A stretch of DNA of 64,000 bases, taken from NCBI GenBank assembly GCA_032622095.1, contig CP136069.1, positions 19,605,326 to 19,669,325 of the forward strand, written 5' to 3'. Positions 20,331 to 31,826 of this stretch are shown here, piece after piece (the stretch's first letter is position 1; every line of letters starts with the position of its first letter). A program made the position numbers and the translations under genes. The notes below the pieces were generated by a model. That model was not told where the DNA came from and ran no database searches. It saw only the letters and a list, made by a program, of their open reading frames with translations. The DNA comes from Siphonodentalium dalli. Taxonomy: Eukaryota > Mollusca > Scaphopoda > Gadilida > Siphonodentaliidae.

Positions 20331-20562
20331 TACAACAGGAGAACTGTGAGATTATATTGTCATATGAGTTTCGCACGGGCATTACTGCAGTATAACATAA
20401 TTATTCGAATGGAAATTGGTATAATCTTAGTGTGCGCCTATTCTTGTGCAAAATTGTGATCAAAGAGAAAGCCACAATGTGACTTAGATTATAATCTAAG
20501 AAGGACAACCCAATACCAAATATATAGAATACTAACAATATGATATCGTGTATAATCAGTCA

Positions 20563-21053
20563 GGCACACCCTGAATTCCACTATTATATTGGTATTCTAC
20601 TAATATTGTGGTATATATGACAATCACCGTTTTGTGAATTTGATAAAAGAGGGATAATCCAAAATCATATTTAACACAAATTATTCAAAATCAGTGTCGC
20701 ACTAATTCGGTATCATACATATATTTTGTCCAGGAGAATGATTAATCATGGCGGTATACAATAAACAACTCAATTACCATTCAATTAGTTTAAATGTTAT
20801 GAAGGAGCGATTGAGTCATCCTGTTATTGTCATTTAGAAAGGCATATATTAGTAATAGTATTGAATAACAAAGCTGGCACAAGCCATTGCACAACATAAT
20901 TAGTCGGAAGACTGTTCATTCTCTGCGATATTGTTAAGAGTGAAATTTGGCTGTGTACTGGTATGCGCCGTCTTCTATTCCCGACGCAAATACAGGAAAC
21001 ATGAATATGTTATAGTCAAATATCACTATAATAGTGGAATTCAGGATGTGCCC
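20563..21053. mobile_element. 490-bp inverted-repeat element
   Basis: GGCACACCCTGAATTCCACT followed by ATTATA at the left is mirrored by TATAATAGTGGAATTCAGGA and TGTGCC at the right (one mismatch). No ORF of significance lies inside. Superfamily is not determined. Confidence 0.75.
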
Positions 21054-21099
21054 GATCTGTTCTTATCGACCGACTAAGATTGTGGCATGATAATGAAAC

Positions 21100-21499
21100 A
21101 CTTTACCCAACAGAACGGCCCTGTGCCAATGCATTCTCTTATATATGCGAGTCGACCATAGGTCGCCTCGCATATATAAGAGAATGCATTGGCTTAACAC
21201 ATTAAAAATTATAAAATTGTTAAAGAATGTAAGAAAAAATGGTAAAAAGTGTTAAAAAAAGATTTTTTTTACGCCAATGCATTCTCTTATATATGCGAGG
21301 CGACCTATGGTCGACTCGCATATATAAGAGAATGCATTGGCACAGGGCATAACTGTAACTATCACAATGTGGTCAAGGAGCCGGTTCCAATGATATCCAT
21401 ATTTGTATGGTTCTATTGAGACAGACCGAAGATATTTTAGGCTGTTGAAGCTTTATTTGGCCGGTTTTGGCCGGTTTTGGCCGGTTTGTTGGGTAAAGA
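21100..21499 (-). mobile_element. piggyBac-like twin-hairpin MITE (copy 2)
   Basis: Same element as 1251-1597 but reversed: CTTTACCCAACAGAACGGCC at the left and CCGGTTTGTTGGGTAAAG at the right. The terminal CC and the TTAA flanks have been lost. Both internal hairpins are intact. An internal GGCCGGTTTT run is expanded to three copies. Confidence 0.85.
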
Positions 21500-21618
21500 G
21501 CACAAAAACGCACGAGTAAAACAATGACATAAGTTATGAAATTGTCATACCTTCCAAACGTTGTTTTGCGGAGCTAAATTTGGCTATACTCTTTCCTGAA
21601 CTTTCTGTATATATTCAA

Positions 21619-21637
21619 GGGGGGGGGGGGGGGGGGG
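21619..21637 (+). repeat. Poly-G tract
   Basis: An uninterrupted run of about 18 G follows TATATTCAAG. It could form a G-quadruplex. Similar but shorter runs occur near 32645, 37031, 37620 and 38937. The ORF running through it (21580-21795) is not credible as a gene. Confidence 0.9.
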
Positions 21638-22501
21638 TAAAAGAACAACCGCTAGTCAGAGAGACCAATCAACACGAGCAGACATATTTGACACCAAATA
21701 CTTCAGCCGATGTTTCGCCTTCCAAGCAAACGGAAAATAAACCAAAAAAAAAAAAACTGATTGAACCCACAATATCGCGTATCATACAGACATAGCAAAA
21801 ATAAATAAAATAATCCATAAATAATACATAGAAATGATCACACAGGCTCATATTTGGGAACGCTCTTCATTATGCGGGCGACCGAAGGATAGACACTCTT
21901 TAAAAAAGGCGATCTTTGGAATTTTTGCTAGGCTGACAAATGCTCAAAACATGATAAAACTTCATATATCGATATCTGGCCATCACAATGTCTTATTTAT
22001 GGGCTTGATTGTCCGAACTCGTTATTTTCGATGTCAAATCTTCAAATGAAATAATTAATTTATTATGGTTAACAGATATTTATAGTGTGTTTTCGTCTTG
22101 TTTTAGTGCAATTAAATCTAACATTTTGTATTTAAGTGTTTTGTCGGTTACAATTTATTCTGGCTTGATCTTGCAAATTATCAAATGAATATGGACAGTT
22201 CGGTTTCACAGAATGATGCAGAATGAATTGAAAACGACAAAAGTATTAAATTAATTTTTTTTAGTTATTTTCTCACATTCTGCATAGGCGATGGCAGTGT
22301 TCAGTCCAGTGCAGCAGTGGACTAACTCTGCCTGGCTGTTTGAAACGTGCATTCAAAGCATGTTGAATGTTATTGTTAAAGTGTTGCCGGAAAGAGACAT
22401 GGCAACTGGTTTTACAAATATTTCAGGTTTTAAAAGATACATTTTCAATAAAAAAAATAGCAACGTTCTAGCAATATAGCCACATTTGCTGTTCCAGTTA
22501 A

Positions 22502-22893
22502 TCCTTTACCCAACAAAATGGCCGAAAACGGCAAAATAAAGCTTCAACAGCCTAAAATATCTTCGGTCTGTCTCAATAGAACCATACAAATATGTATATC
22601 ATTGGAACCGGCTCCTTGACCACATTGTGATAGTTACAGTTATGCCCAGTGCCAATGCATTCTCTTATATATGCGAGTCGACCATAGGTCGCCTCGCATA
22701 TATAAGAGAATGCATTGGCCTAAAACAAATCTTTTTTTAACACTTTTTACCATTTTTTCTTACATTCTTTAACAATTTTATAATTGTTAATGTATTAAGC
22801 CAATGCATTCTCTTATATATGCGAGGCGACCTATGGTCGACTCGCATATATAAGAGAATGCATTGGCACAGGGCCGTTCTGTTGGGTAAAGGT
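22502..22893 (+). mobile_element. piggyBac-like twin-hairpin MITE (copy 3)
   Basis: Starts TCCTTTACCCAACAAAATGG and ends GTTCTGTTGGGTAAAGG, flanked by TTAA at 22498-22501 and 22894-22897. It contains both hairpins and the block GAAGCTTTATTTGG-type sequence shared with the other copies. Confidence 0.85.
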
Positions 22894-22897
22894 TTAA

Positions 22898-23520
22898 TGG
22901 GCAATAATTTAGACCCAAATCTGAAAAGTTATTTCCTACAGTGATAGTTGCACGCGTTGATTGGCCTCTCTGACTCAAAAGTACTTTGATATACACCTGA
23001 ATCCGAATCAGAGAGTTCAAGAAAGTGACACTATTAATTATTTAAAAAAAATAAAATATTGAGATAATAAGCTTGTAAACCCGTCATGTACATTTAACGC
23101 AAGTCTAGCCTGTTCAAAATTGAATCTTATTGTGCCACCCCGAGATATAGAGAATATGCTAATTGTATAATGCACAAAAATGATTTCCATGACAGAAATG
23201 TGTTACATACCGTACTCAATATCAGTTCTCACAAATTACTGTTAAAGATGCACGGCCCGATTTAATTTTTAGCTTACCAGGCGGGAGAAAGAGGAATACT
23301 TCCGACTATCGCTTCTTATATGGCACATATATCAGTTTTCGTTGAAATCGAGTACAAACTCTCATAATTGACAACGCTCTTTATTATTTACTGCTTTTGG
23401 TAAACGAAAATGTGAACGCTCTTTATTAGATGCGATCATGGGATTTTTTCGCTTGCCTGGATTCATTTCAAAACTTCCCCTTGACCACGAAAACCTCATA
23501 TTAACACTTCCACGAATAGA
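22898..23520. other. Intergenic DNA, nothing recognised
   Basis: No long frame or clear repeat was seen beyond AT-rich sequence. A short duplicated phrase, ACGCTCTTTATTA, occurs at about 23372 and 23415. Confidence 0.35.
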
Positions 23521-23757
23521 GCCTCCTGAATATTTTGTTTTTGCGAAAACCCTGTGCCAATCATTCTCTTATATATACGAGTCACCCATATGGCACCCCG
23601 CATATATAAGAGATATTCATTGGACAAACAATATTTACATTTACCTGGTAAGCCAGTGTATTCTCTTATATATGCGAGGCTCCATATGGCCGACTCGCAT
23701 AAATAAGATAATGCACTGGTATATGGTTGTTAATGCTGCACCAGCGCAGCTCCCGTA
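23521..23757 (+). mobile_element. Diverged twin-hairpin element, ACGGGAGCTG subfamily
   Basis: Two diverged hairpins of the same family (about 23552-23620 and 23653-23720) are followed by CACCAGCGCAGCTCCCGTAA, the complement of the end ACGGGAGCTGCGC seen at 56170. The outer ends therefore differ from the CCCTTTACCC copies while the hairpin core is shared. Confidence 0.65.
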
Positions 23758-24234
23758 ATGAAATGTTTGGCTCATAGGCTCGATCTAATAGTAGTTTAAT
23801 GTCAAATCTAGCCGTGTATCTTTAAAACTTCTTGTTTTAGTTCCAAGATAATGTCTGCCATGCAATAATTGTTTCTCGAGAAATGTTCGGGATAATTCTT
23901 TGTTGTTTGCATATATGCATTTTATTTTGTTGTTATGCGTTTCCAATAATGATAAAGATAGATATACATGTACATATTGGTCATTGAATTTCGTCTTCAA
24001 TTGCCAGATGGACGGACTGTGCACGGGAATGTGTTTGTCGTGTCCTACTGAAGCCCGCAGTGTTACAATAACTGCTAACTAACTCTTTCTGTTTCGAATG
24101 ATTCTCCCACCCCATTATAACACATACATTGGAATGGTCTAGTATTCGTCCGAAAAAAGGTGTTCGGAAATTATATGCAAACAACAAACAGACGAAAAGA
24201 CAATAAAAGTGCAGAATGGAGTCCTATTCTTTGG
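23758..24234. other. Intergenic DNA, nothing recognised
   Basis: Short overlapping ORFs on both strands have no start context, splice signal or recognisable domain. Confidence 0.35.
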
Positions 24235-24445
24235 GGAAATGTTCATATAATAAGTGGACCATTTTAAAACTTATTATCTGAACATTTACTGAGGGGACTA
24301 CTCGTCAATGAGGATTTAGTTCATTTCTTCTAATAAAACAAGAACAAGGGAATTCCCATTCATTGGGGCGAAATGTTCAGATAATAAGCGGTCATTTAAA
24401 AAAATTATTAATTGAACATTTTCTAGGGAACTCCTCAATGAGTGT
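24235..24445. mobile_element. Tandem pair of small inverted-repeat units
   Basis: GGGGAAATGTTCATATAATA and TTATTATCTGAACATTTACT flank a short spacer, and the arrangement is repeated as GCGAAATGTTCAGATAATAA ... ATTGAACATTTTCTAGGGAA. CTCGTCAATGAG and CTCCTCAATGAG mark the ends. A relative lies at about 15230-15320. Confidence 0.55.
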
Positions 24446-24475
24446 TCAGTAAAACATGAATAATGGGCGAGTTGT

Positions 24476-25505
24476 TTGAGTATCAAGTCTGCAAATAGTG
24501 TGTCTGTAATTTGCAGAATGAGGCCCCCAGAGGATGAGTTACTAATGCTATCCCGCACTGCGGGCTATCATCACCAAATCCACCTTCTGGGGGACCGCAT
24601 TCTGATTATGCCACATCTTCTGGGAAATGTCTATAGTCTCAAACTAACATTTGTTTTAGTTACTTTTTCCCTTCTGGTTATTTTCTATACCCCCTAACTT
24701 ACAGAAGATACAATGCATAATCGGATATCTGAATATAATTGGGAAACTAGCTGTAACTATAACCAAAAATAATCAGCAAATTATAAATCGGCAAGAGCCT
24801 TAATTAACTCTGGTAAAATTTTCGGACCGCACCCATATCTGAATGTGACCAATATCTCTTCCTAATAACATTATAACAAATATACTATTTATTAAATTAA
24901 CTATTTCTGAAAATTTCACCCAACAATCATCGTGGATACGGACGACCGTACACGAACAACCGCGGAAGAACAGCGGTGAAGTGTATATATATAGTGGACT
25001 GAATATTAACGAAGAATTACATTCTTCTACGTACGTACACAAATGGCCTTGTTCGCGTAAACCTGGCCGATACCATGCGTGTTTCCAAGCCTGCAAATTA
25101 TAGTGTGTCTGTGATTTGAAGAATGAGGACACAGAGGGTGAATTTATTGACACTATATATAGCGTAACCAAATTCACTTTCTGGGAACCTCATTCTACTT
25201 AGGTCTCAACTGCTATGGTATAGACCTAGGATGAGATTGAAGTTCTTCCAGTTGAAGTTGCTGATGTTCTCCCATTAGTCACCTCGATTATGCATTTTAT
25301 CTTCTGCGAATTAGGGGATATGGAAACTTGACAGAAGGGAAAAAGTAACTAAAAACAATGTTAATTTGAAAGTATAGATACTTCCAGAAGATGAGGCCTG
25401 AGGATAATGAGGTCTCCAGATGGTGAATTTGGTGAGCATTACTAAATTCACCCTAAAGGGACCTCATTCTTCAAATGACAGACAAACTATTTACAGGCTT
25501 GTGTG
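24476..25505. mobile_element. 1-kb inverted-repeat element with about 240-bp arms
   Basis: The left arm (24476-24727) carries TTTGCAGAATGAGGCCCCCA, CACATCTTCTGGGAAATGTC and GTTACTTTTTCCCTTCTG. The right arm (25283-25505) is its diverged complement. A further hairpin of the same family sits inside at about 25085-25205. The outermost GCCTGTAAATAGT-type ends match 59968-60191. No transposase is present. Confidence 0.65.
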
Positions 25506-26009
25506 TTTCAGGTTGCCACCACAAGAAACAGCATTCAACAACAAACGCTAAAATCGCTCGCAATGTTCGCACACTAATTGTAGAAGCCAGTGCCGAATAT
25601 ATAACAAGCACCGAGCACCTTTATAAGTAATGTAGATTTAACAAACAAATTATATCTTCGCCGATAACGTTTGCATTCAATGTACACAAAGAAAGGCACT
25701 CGTTTTTGTATGATCTTTTATGAGGGATTGATCCTTTGTAGTCACTATTTTCGGTCAATTACCTCCCTTGTATAGGATTGATTGGTTCAATTTGGTAGCG
25801 ACTGTATACTCTTCTTCAATAACCATCTGCGACAAATCCGAAATCAGCGATTGTTTTTTTGTGGATTACTCAAATTCGTTAATGAGTGTGTTTAAAGGGA
25901 GAAACTTTCCTGGATTTGCTGTTGTAGGCGTAACGTATTTTTGTTTGCTGTAACGTCGCCCAGTGAGAGGGTGAGTTCATAAACACGGGGTTATATTAAT
26001 TTAAGGACG

Positions 26010-26880
26010 GTCTCTCTTTGTAAACATGTGTTATATAGTTACCGGGTATAACATACTAGATATGAATCGAAGACACCTGTCCGTAAATGCTTCTATCGAT
26101 TAAAAGTACTCAATCCGATTAAACACCCCTAAACTACTATTTCTTTGGCTTCTGGGGTAAAACATATTTGATTCGAGTCGAGGAACATATATACCCATCA
26201 CAGCTCAGAGTGATTAGATATCGATGTTTGAAGTTTGTTATTTCAATTATTTGTGGTCCAGAAACACGCCGTCAAAAGGATGGACTCGGTCAAAATTGCG
26301 TCAAAGTTTCGTGAATACTCAAGTGATAATACGACCATATTTCGTTGAACAAAATGTTGATAAATAACACGTTTTGGGAAAATTGATACCACAGTTGACA
26401 GCGGTTAGCATTATTTTGTTGCAATTAATCGATTCTGATAACTAAAGCGTATTTTGAAGAAATGTTTTTGTTGTTGCATCATGGTGATATGGGAACCCTC
26501 TGATCGGATTGAGTACCTTTTTAATATTGATTATGTTTCGAATATGTTCTGGTCTAAAAACGTGTGGTTGTTTTTAGCTAACGAACAATAATGGTTACTG
26601 TTACCAGAAATTTTATTGTGTAATTTTGTCACAAACAAACGATAATTACACTCATTATCGCTTTTAACTATGGAATAAAACAATACAAACAATCAATCTG
26701 GGACATTTGACGTTCGGGACGTAGCTATGGGAGCAGCCTAACGATCTATATCGCTATATGGTATCACCCGAATGGTCTGTTCTAACAATAGAACAATAGA
26801 GTATCCCATTTAACCATCACATTTCATAATCAAATATTCGAAATAAAATCAATATTAAAGACATATTATGGACTTGTTCG
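26010..26880 (-). mobile_element. Second copy of the 2715-3132 element, interrupted
   Basis: Outer parts match the element at 2715-3132: GTAAACATGTGTTATATAGT and CTGTCCGTAAATGCTTCTAT at the left, and ATTCGAAATAAAATCAATAT at the right, with the central GACATTTGACGTTCGG. A different element (26103-26521) has inserted after TCTATCGATTA. Confidence 0.65.
26103..26521 (+). mobile_element. MITE with ACTCAATCCGATT ends, nested copy
   Basis: Starts AAAGTACTCAATCCGATTAA and ends GATCGGATTGAGTACCTTTT, with TA next to each end. TA flanks would fit a Tc1/mariner-type insertion but are not proof in AT-rich DNA. Internal blocks GATTCGAGTCGAGGAA, CAGAGTGATTAGATATCGAT and TTGATAAATAACACGTTTTG recur at 34251, 47133, 53735, 54674 and 58703. 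Confidence 0.75.
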
Positions 26881-27713
26881 GGTGAGTGAAACCGATACCT
26901 TGGTATTCAGGCGCTATACCAAATGGAGGAATGTAGCATTCTATTAACATCGCCGAAAATTTCAAGCAAATCGACCATACAACTCCATAGAAAATAGCGT
27001 CTGAACTACGTAGTCTACGCTCAATTGTAAATATTTACTTCTCAATTCGGGACGCAAAAATCGGCGATAAACTAACAAAAATTATTTCGCCATCGAAAGT
27101 CACTGTATTCTGTTAATATATAAGAATGACGGTACGTGTTGTAAATTTGGATGTAATATTTGTGAAAATAACTTTTAAAAATTACACCCATTCAGAGCCC
27201 CAGACAAACATGAGCAGACGACACTCAGTACACATGCTTCTATATATGTGTGGGGCTCCCTGCAGGGTTATTATTATTTAAAGAGATAATCCATCTTTAA
27301 TCGATGTCACAATTATTTTAACAATCACGACAGAGTTTGGTCCCACATAACCACGTGTTTCTTTCATCTCGATATCCATTGAATTCGCAGAACATAGAAT
27401 GAATGCACATACTTGACGGCAGAGAGGGACGAGTGGCTGTTTCTCACACAAAACACGTACTCAATTTCCACCAGTAATTTTGTCACAAATAAACGTTAAT
27501 TACACTCATTATCGCTTTTAACTATGGAATAAAACAATACAAACAATCAATCTGGAACATTTGACGTTCGGAACGTAGCTATGGGAACAACCTAATGATC
27601 TCTTATCGCTAAATGGTATCACCCGAATGGTCTGTTCTAAACAATAGAACAATAAAGTATCCCATTTAATCATCACATTTCATAATCAAATATTCGAAAT
27701 AAAATCAATATTA
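26625..27713 (+). repeat. Repeat complex with 230-bp direct repeats
   Basis: The block AATTTTGTCACAAACAAACG to CAATATTAAAG (26625-26870) recurs almost unchanged at 27478-27713. Between the copies lie a GTGAAAC-end element (26866-27177) and a block (27178-27480) starting ATTACACCCATTCAGAGCCC that is nearly identical to 39798-40105. Confidence 0.7.
27178..27480 (+). mobile_element. About 300-bp dispersed repeat, copy 1
   Basis: Contains CCCCAGACAAACATGAGCAG, GTGTGGGGCTCCCTGCAGGG and CACGACAGAGTTTGGTCCCA. A copy at 39798-40105 differs at only a few positions, so the two are recent relatives. Confidence 0.75.
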
Positions 27714-27945
27714 AAGTGATGTGAAACACTCCGGTAGGGTGATCAAATAGAAATGGAGAAAAATCTTGCTAAAAGTATTTATATTATACAAATATTATTC
27801 ATGTATCCAATTTGACCTGACACACCGTCATTCTTGTATATTAATTAAATGTAGCGACTCTCGATGGTGAGATATTTTTCGTTAGTTTATCGCCGGTATT
27901 TGCGTCCCGAATTGGGCGTAGTTCAGAGGATTAGTCTGGTCGGAA
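27713..27945 (-). mobile_element. GTGAAAC-end element, reversed partial copy
   Basis: AAAGTGATGTGAAACACTCC, GGTGATCAAATAGAAATGGA and TAGTTTATCGCCGGTATTTG match the family at 13535-13885 in the opposite sense. Confidence 0.7.
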
Positions 27946-28261
27946 AAGCTACATTAAGTTTTCTAGCATAATTCAAGTATGCTGAATCCAATGAGGGTGC
28001 TGTCGCTGGCTGTGACCTATATTTCACCCATAGAATCAACTTAAAGTCACATACTGTTTTTATTGCCGCGAAAATACAGTAAGTCAATATCGAGACATAT
28101 ATCACACTCGTTATACATATAATCTCATGAACATGGGAATACTTTGTTATTTGAATCACCCCTCGTGACCTTTCTGTTATAACTATCTCATCATCTGCTA
28201 TACATATATGGACAAGTATGTTATTTAATAAATATACGCTCTTCATGAAATCACACCCGGT

Positions 28262-31200
28262 TGAAAGTTGAAAATATGACGTTTTTTCACAAATATCTTC
28301 TGGACCAATTCATGCTGTTTGGAACTGCTTGGGTAATATGACTTTATATTGTGTTTTGTATATTAACTGATCATTGGAGCAATTAAATATGCAATTATTG
28401 GAACACGGTATAAAATTTCACAAAAAATAACAATTGGGATTTTAGTCATATTTCAACAAGAAATGAACAGAACTTTGTAATGTAAGTGAGGCATATCATT
28501 ACCTATGAATATTCCAACTCATTGGAACCAAAATTCTTAATTTGGCTCAAAATGGCTGCCAAAATGGCCGCCAAAATATGGAAAATCGTAAATATTGCCC
28601 CAGGGTGTCCTTCAATCGCTTACAAGTTGTGGTTGATGTATAAAATTGGCTATTCTGCCTCCTATATATTGAATACTAACATATCTGATGCACCGTGGTT
28701 AATTGTTACTATTGTTACCACTGAAATCACCAAAAATATTGGACTTTTCTCTCAAAAACTTGACATAAATATCGGCAAAAATTAACTTTTCAGGTATAGA
28801 CCATTTTTTCAAGTAAAATGCAACTATCATTGTAACTGTCTCTGGATTCAAATGTGTTTATTGTTTTGGTATATCTTAAATGTGTCACACTACGGTATCT
28901 ATAGACCAAATTGCTCAAGATGGCTTCCAAATTGGTAACCAAATTTGTAAAAAGTTTTTTTTTTTACATATATCCTGAACATTATTTTCTGTGTTATCCG
29001 AAAAGGTAGTAAATTGTGACTCACTTTGTTATTATACGTGTTAGTTTATTAACTGACAACTATATGTTCTATTCTGGTTGTCCCAGTTCCGTATGGGGCA
29101 TGACAAATTCATTTTAAAGTATGGAATTTTGCCGAGAACCTCTTTTGTGATTCTGGCCATATTATTGAATGGAAATGGGCAGAACGTTGAGCCGGAACCG
29201 AGATGAACCATAATCTGTGGCTATTCTGGTCCATTATGGTAACAACAAATATCAACTGGATGCAGGGTGGATGCCAAGATGGTAGTCAGGGAGTTACTCT
29301 ATGATCATAGTTGAGGTGAATAGGTATACAGGGAGTTATTGTATGTCATGAATGATGTGAATAGGTATATAATGAGTGACTATATGGTTATGTGTGGGTT
29401 GTCCATTGTAAGATGCATAGGTATACAGGGAGAGGTCATGGTCATGTGTGAGGTGAATCGGTATGAATGGAGTGACTCTATGTTGTATGGTTGTGTATAT
29501 CCAGTACGGGTGCACCCGATGTGCCTGTGTGGACATTGATGTGGTGTATGAATATAGTTACATGGTCATCTATGTGTTGATTATGTATATATGGAGTGAC
29601 TGTAAGGTCATGGGTGGGATGTACATGTGTTGTCTGTATGATCATGGATGGGGTGTGTGGATAAATAGGAAGTATTTTATGGTTACGGGTAATGTGTATA
29701 GGTATACATGGAATGACTGTACGGTCATGATTGAAGTGTATATGCATACCTGGAGTAAGCTGGTGGACATTATCGAGCGTGTGGGTATATAGGGAGTGTC
29801 CTTGTTGTATATATTCATATATCTCGTGGATGTATTATCATTGGTGGGTGTATAGGGATTAGCTGTATGATCATGGATGGCGTGTATGATTATACAGTGA
29901 GTTGCTGAATTGTCATGTGTGAGGTGTATATGCAAGTATTGAAGGTATGAGTGGTCGTGTGTGCAAGTTTTTTGTATATCTGGAAGAGCTGAATGGCCGT
30001 TGGTGAGGTGTATATGTATACCTGGAGTGACTCTATGGTCTAGGGTGGGCTGCATATGTATATATCGAGTGACTAAATGGTCAGGTGTCAGGTGTATGCG
30101 TATATCAGGTGTTCCTGCTTGGTGACCCGTGGTGGTATGGTCATGTGTAGGTTATACGGGTATACAAACGTGTTGCTATATGGTCACGGGCGAGGGGTAT
30201 GTGTATATAGCGAGTGGCTATATGGCCATGGGTGAGGTGCATATGCATACATGGAGTGACTTTTCTGACATAGCTGGGGTGTATTAGTATATCTTGTGTC
30301 GCTATTCGGCTATGGTGCGACACATAGGGATACATGGAGTGACATGGCCAACAGTGAGGTGAATATGTATACAAGGATTGACCATGATCATGTATGAATG
30401 TTTTGAATAGGTACACACGGGGTGACTATATGGACATATGTCAGGTGAAGGGGTATATCAGGTGGCATGGGTGAGGGTATGTGTATGAAGCGAGTGGCTA
30501 TATGGCCATTGGTGAGGTGCATGTGTATACATGGAGTGAGTCTATGGTCATTGTTGTGGTGTTGATGTATATATTGAATGTCGATTTGACCATCTGTGTG
30601 GAGAATAGGTATACAGGGGATTACCGTATGGCCAATCGTGAGGTGAATGCATGGGTATACACGGAGTGACTATATGGTTATGGGTCATGTTTAGGAGTAT
30701 ACCCGGTGGGCCTCCATTGTGACTCATGGATGTATGGTCATCCGTGGTAATGGGTCAGGTGTACGTATAAACATTGGGTCACTATATTGTTGTGTCTGTG
30801 GTGTTTATGTATATATGGAATGACTGTGTGATAATGGGTGGCTAACGCTTTCCACGTTTAACGTTTCCCCCATGTACATAAACACCATCAAGATGGAGAA
30901 CTCTCTGACATGACCTCTCTATTGATTAACATATCCTTGAGTTATTGTGGAAAGCGATAGCCACCCAAGGTACACATGTACAACCCACCCATTACCTCAG
31001 TCACTCCATATATACATAAACACCACACAAATGACAATATAGTCACCCACTTTATACACGTACACCTGACCATACAGCCATACTAGGTTATACCCGTACA
31101 TACCACACATGACGATACAGCCACGATTCACCATGCACGAACACCAGGTGTACTCCCACACCTGGCACATGACCATATAGTCACTCTATGTATACATATG

Positions 31201-31590
31201 CACCACATTCACGATCATACATTCACTCAGTGCATACATATTCATCTCACTATGGACCATACAGCCACTACATGTATACCTATTCGCCATACCATGACCA
31301 TAGGGTCAATCCAGGTATACATATACACCTCACCAATGGTGAGCCCTTCCAGATATACGAATACCCACACGCACGACCACTTATACCTTCCGTACTTGCA
31401 TATACACCTCACACATGACAATTCAGCAACTCACTGTATACTGTATTCATACACGCCGCTCCAATGATCAGTTAATATACAAAACACAAAATAAAGTCAT
31501 ATTACTCAACCAGTTCCAAACAATATGAACTGATCTAGAAGATATTTGTGAAAAAACGACAAATTTTCAACTTCCGGCGGCCATTTTGGC
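28262..31590. mobile_element. Large imperfect foldback with minisatellite arms
   Basis: The outer ends (28262-28385 and 31465-31590) are about 90% complementary, sharing TTTTTTCACAAATATCTTCT and TTGTGTTTTGTATATTAACT. The left arm (about 29280-30835) is a degenerate roughly 43-bp tandem repeat of the type GTGTATATGTATACCTGGAG plus TGACTATATGGTCATGGGTG. The right arm (30965-31460) carries its complement. The centre is marked by GGGTGGCTAACGCTTTCCAC and GTGGAAAGCGATAGCCACCC around a loop of about 90 bp. The arms differ in length (2.6 and 0.7 kb). Short ORFs such as 29642-30055 are by-products. Confidence 0.75.
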
Positions 31591-31826
31591 GGCCATCTTG
31601 GAGGGTGAGTTTCAATTTTGCACCAAAAAAGTGTCATTATGTCTTAGCCTCACGAAAATATATAGATTTGTATACATTTTACTAGATTTTCCCGCTATAA
31701 TTTGCATAAAGCTGACTTAGGGTCTGATCTGAAAAATGGCGGCCAGGATGGACGCCATCTTGTCTGAAGTATACACGGCCACTTTTTTTCTTATTAACAT
31801 TGCTTAAAAGTTGAAGGACATAATAA

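Noticed and set aside
21580-21795. ORF through the poly-G tract
   Set aside because: A homopolymer run of uncertain length lies inside and there are no supporting signals.
29642-30055. A 137-codon His/Thr/Ile-rich antisense ORF as a secreted histidine-rich protein
   Set aside because: It is the translation of the degenerate 43-bp minisatellite in the foldback arm.
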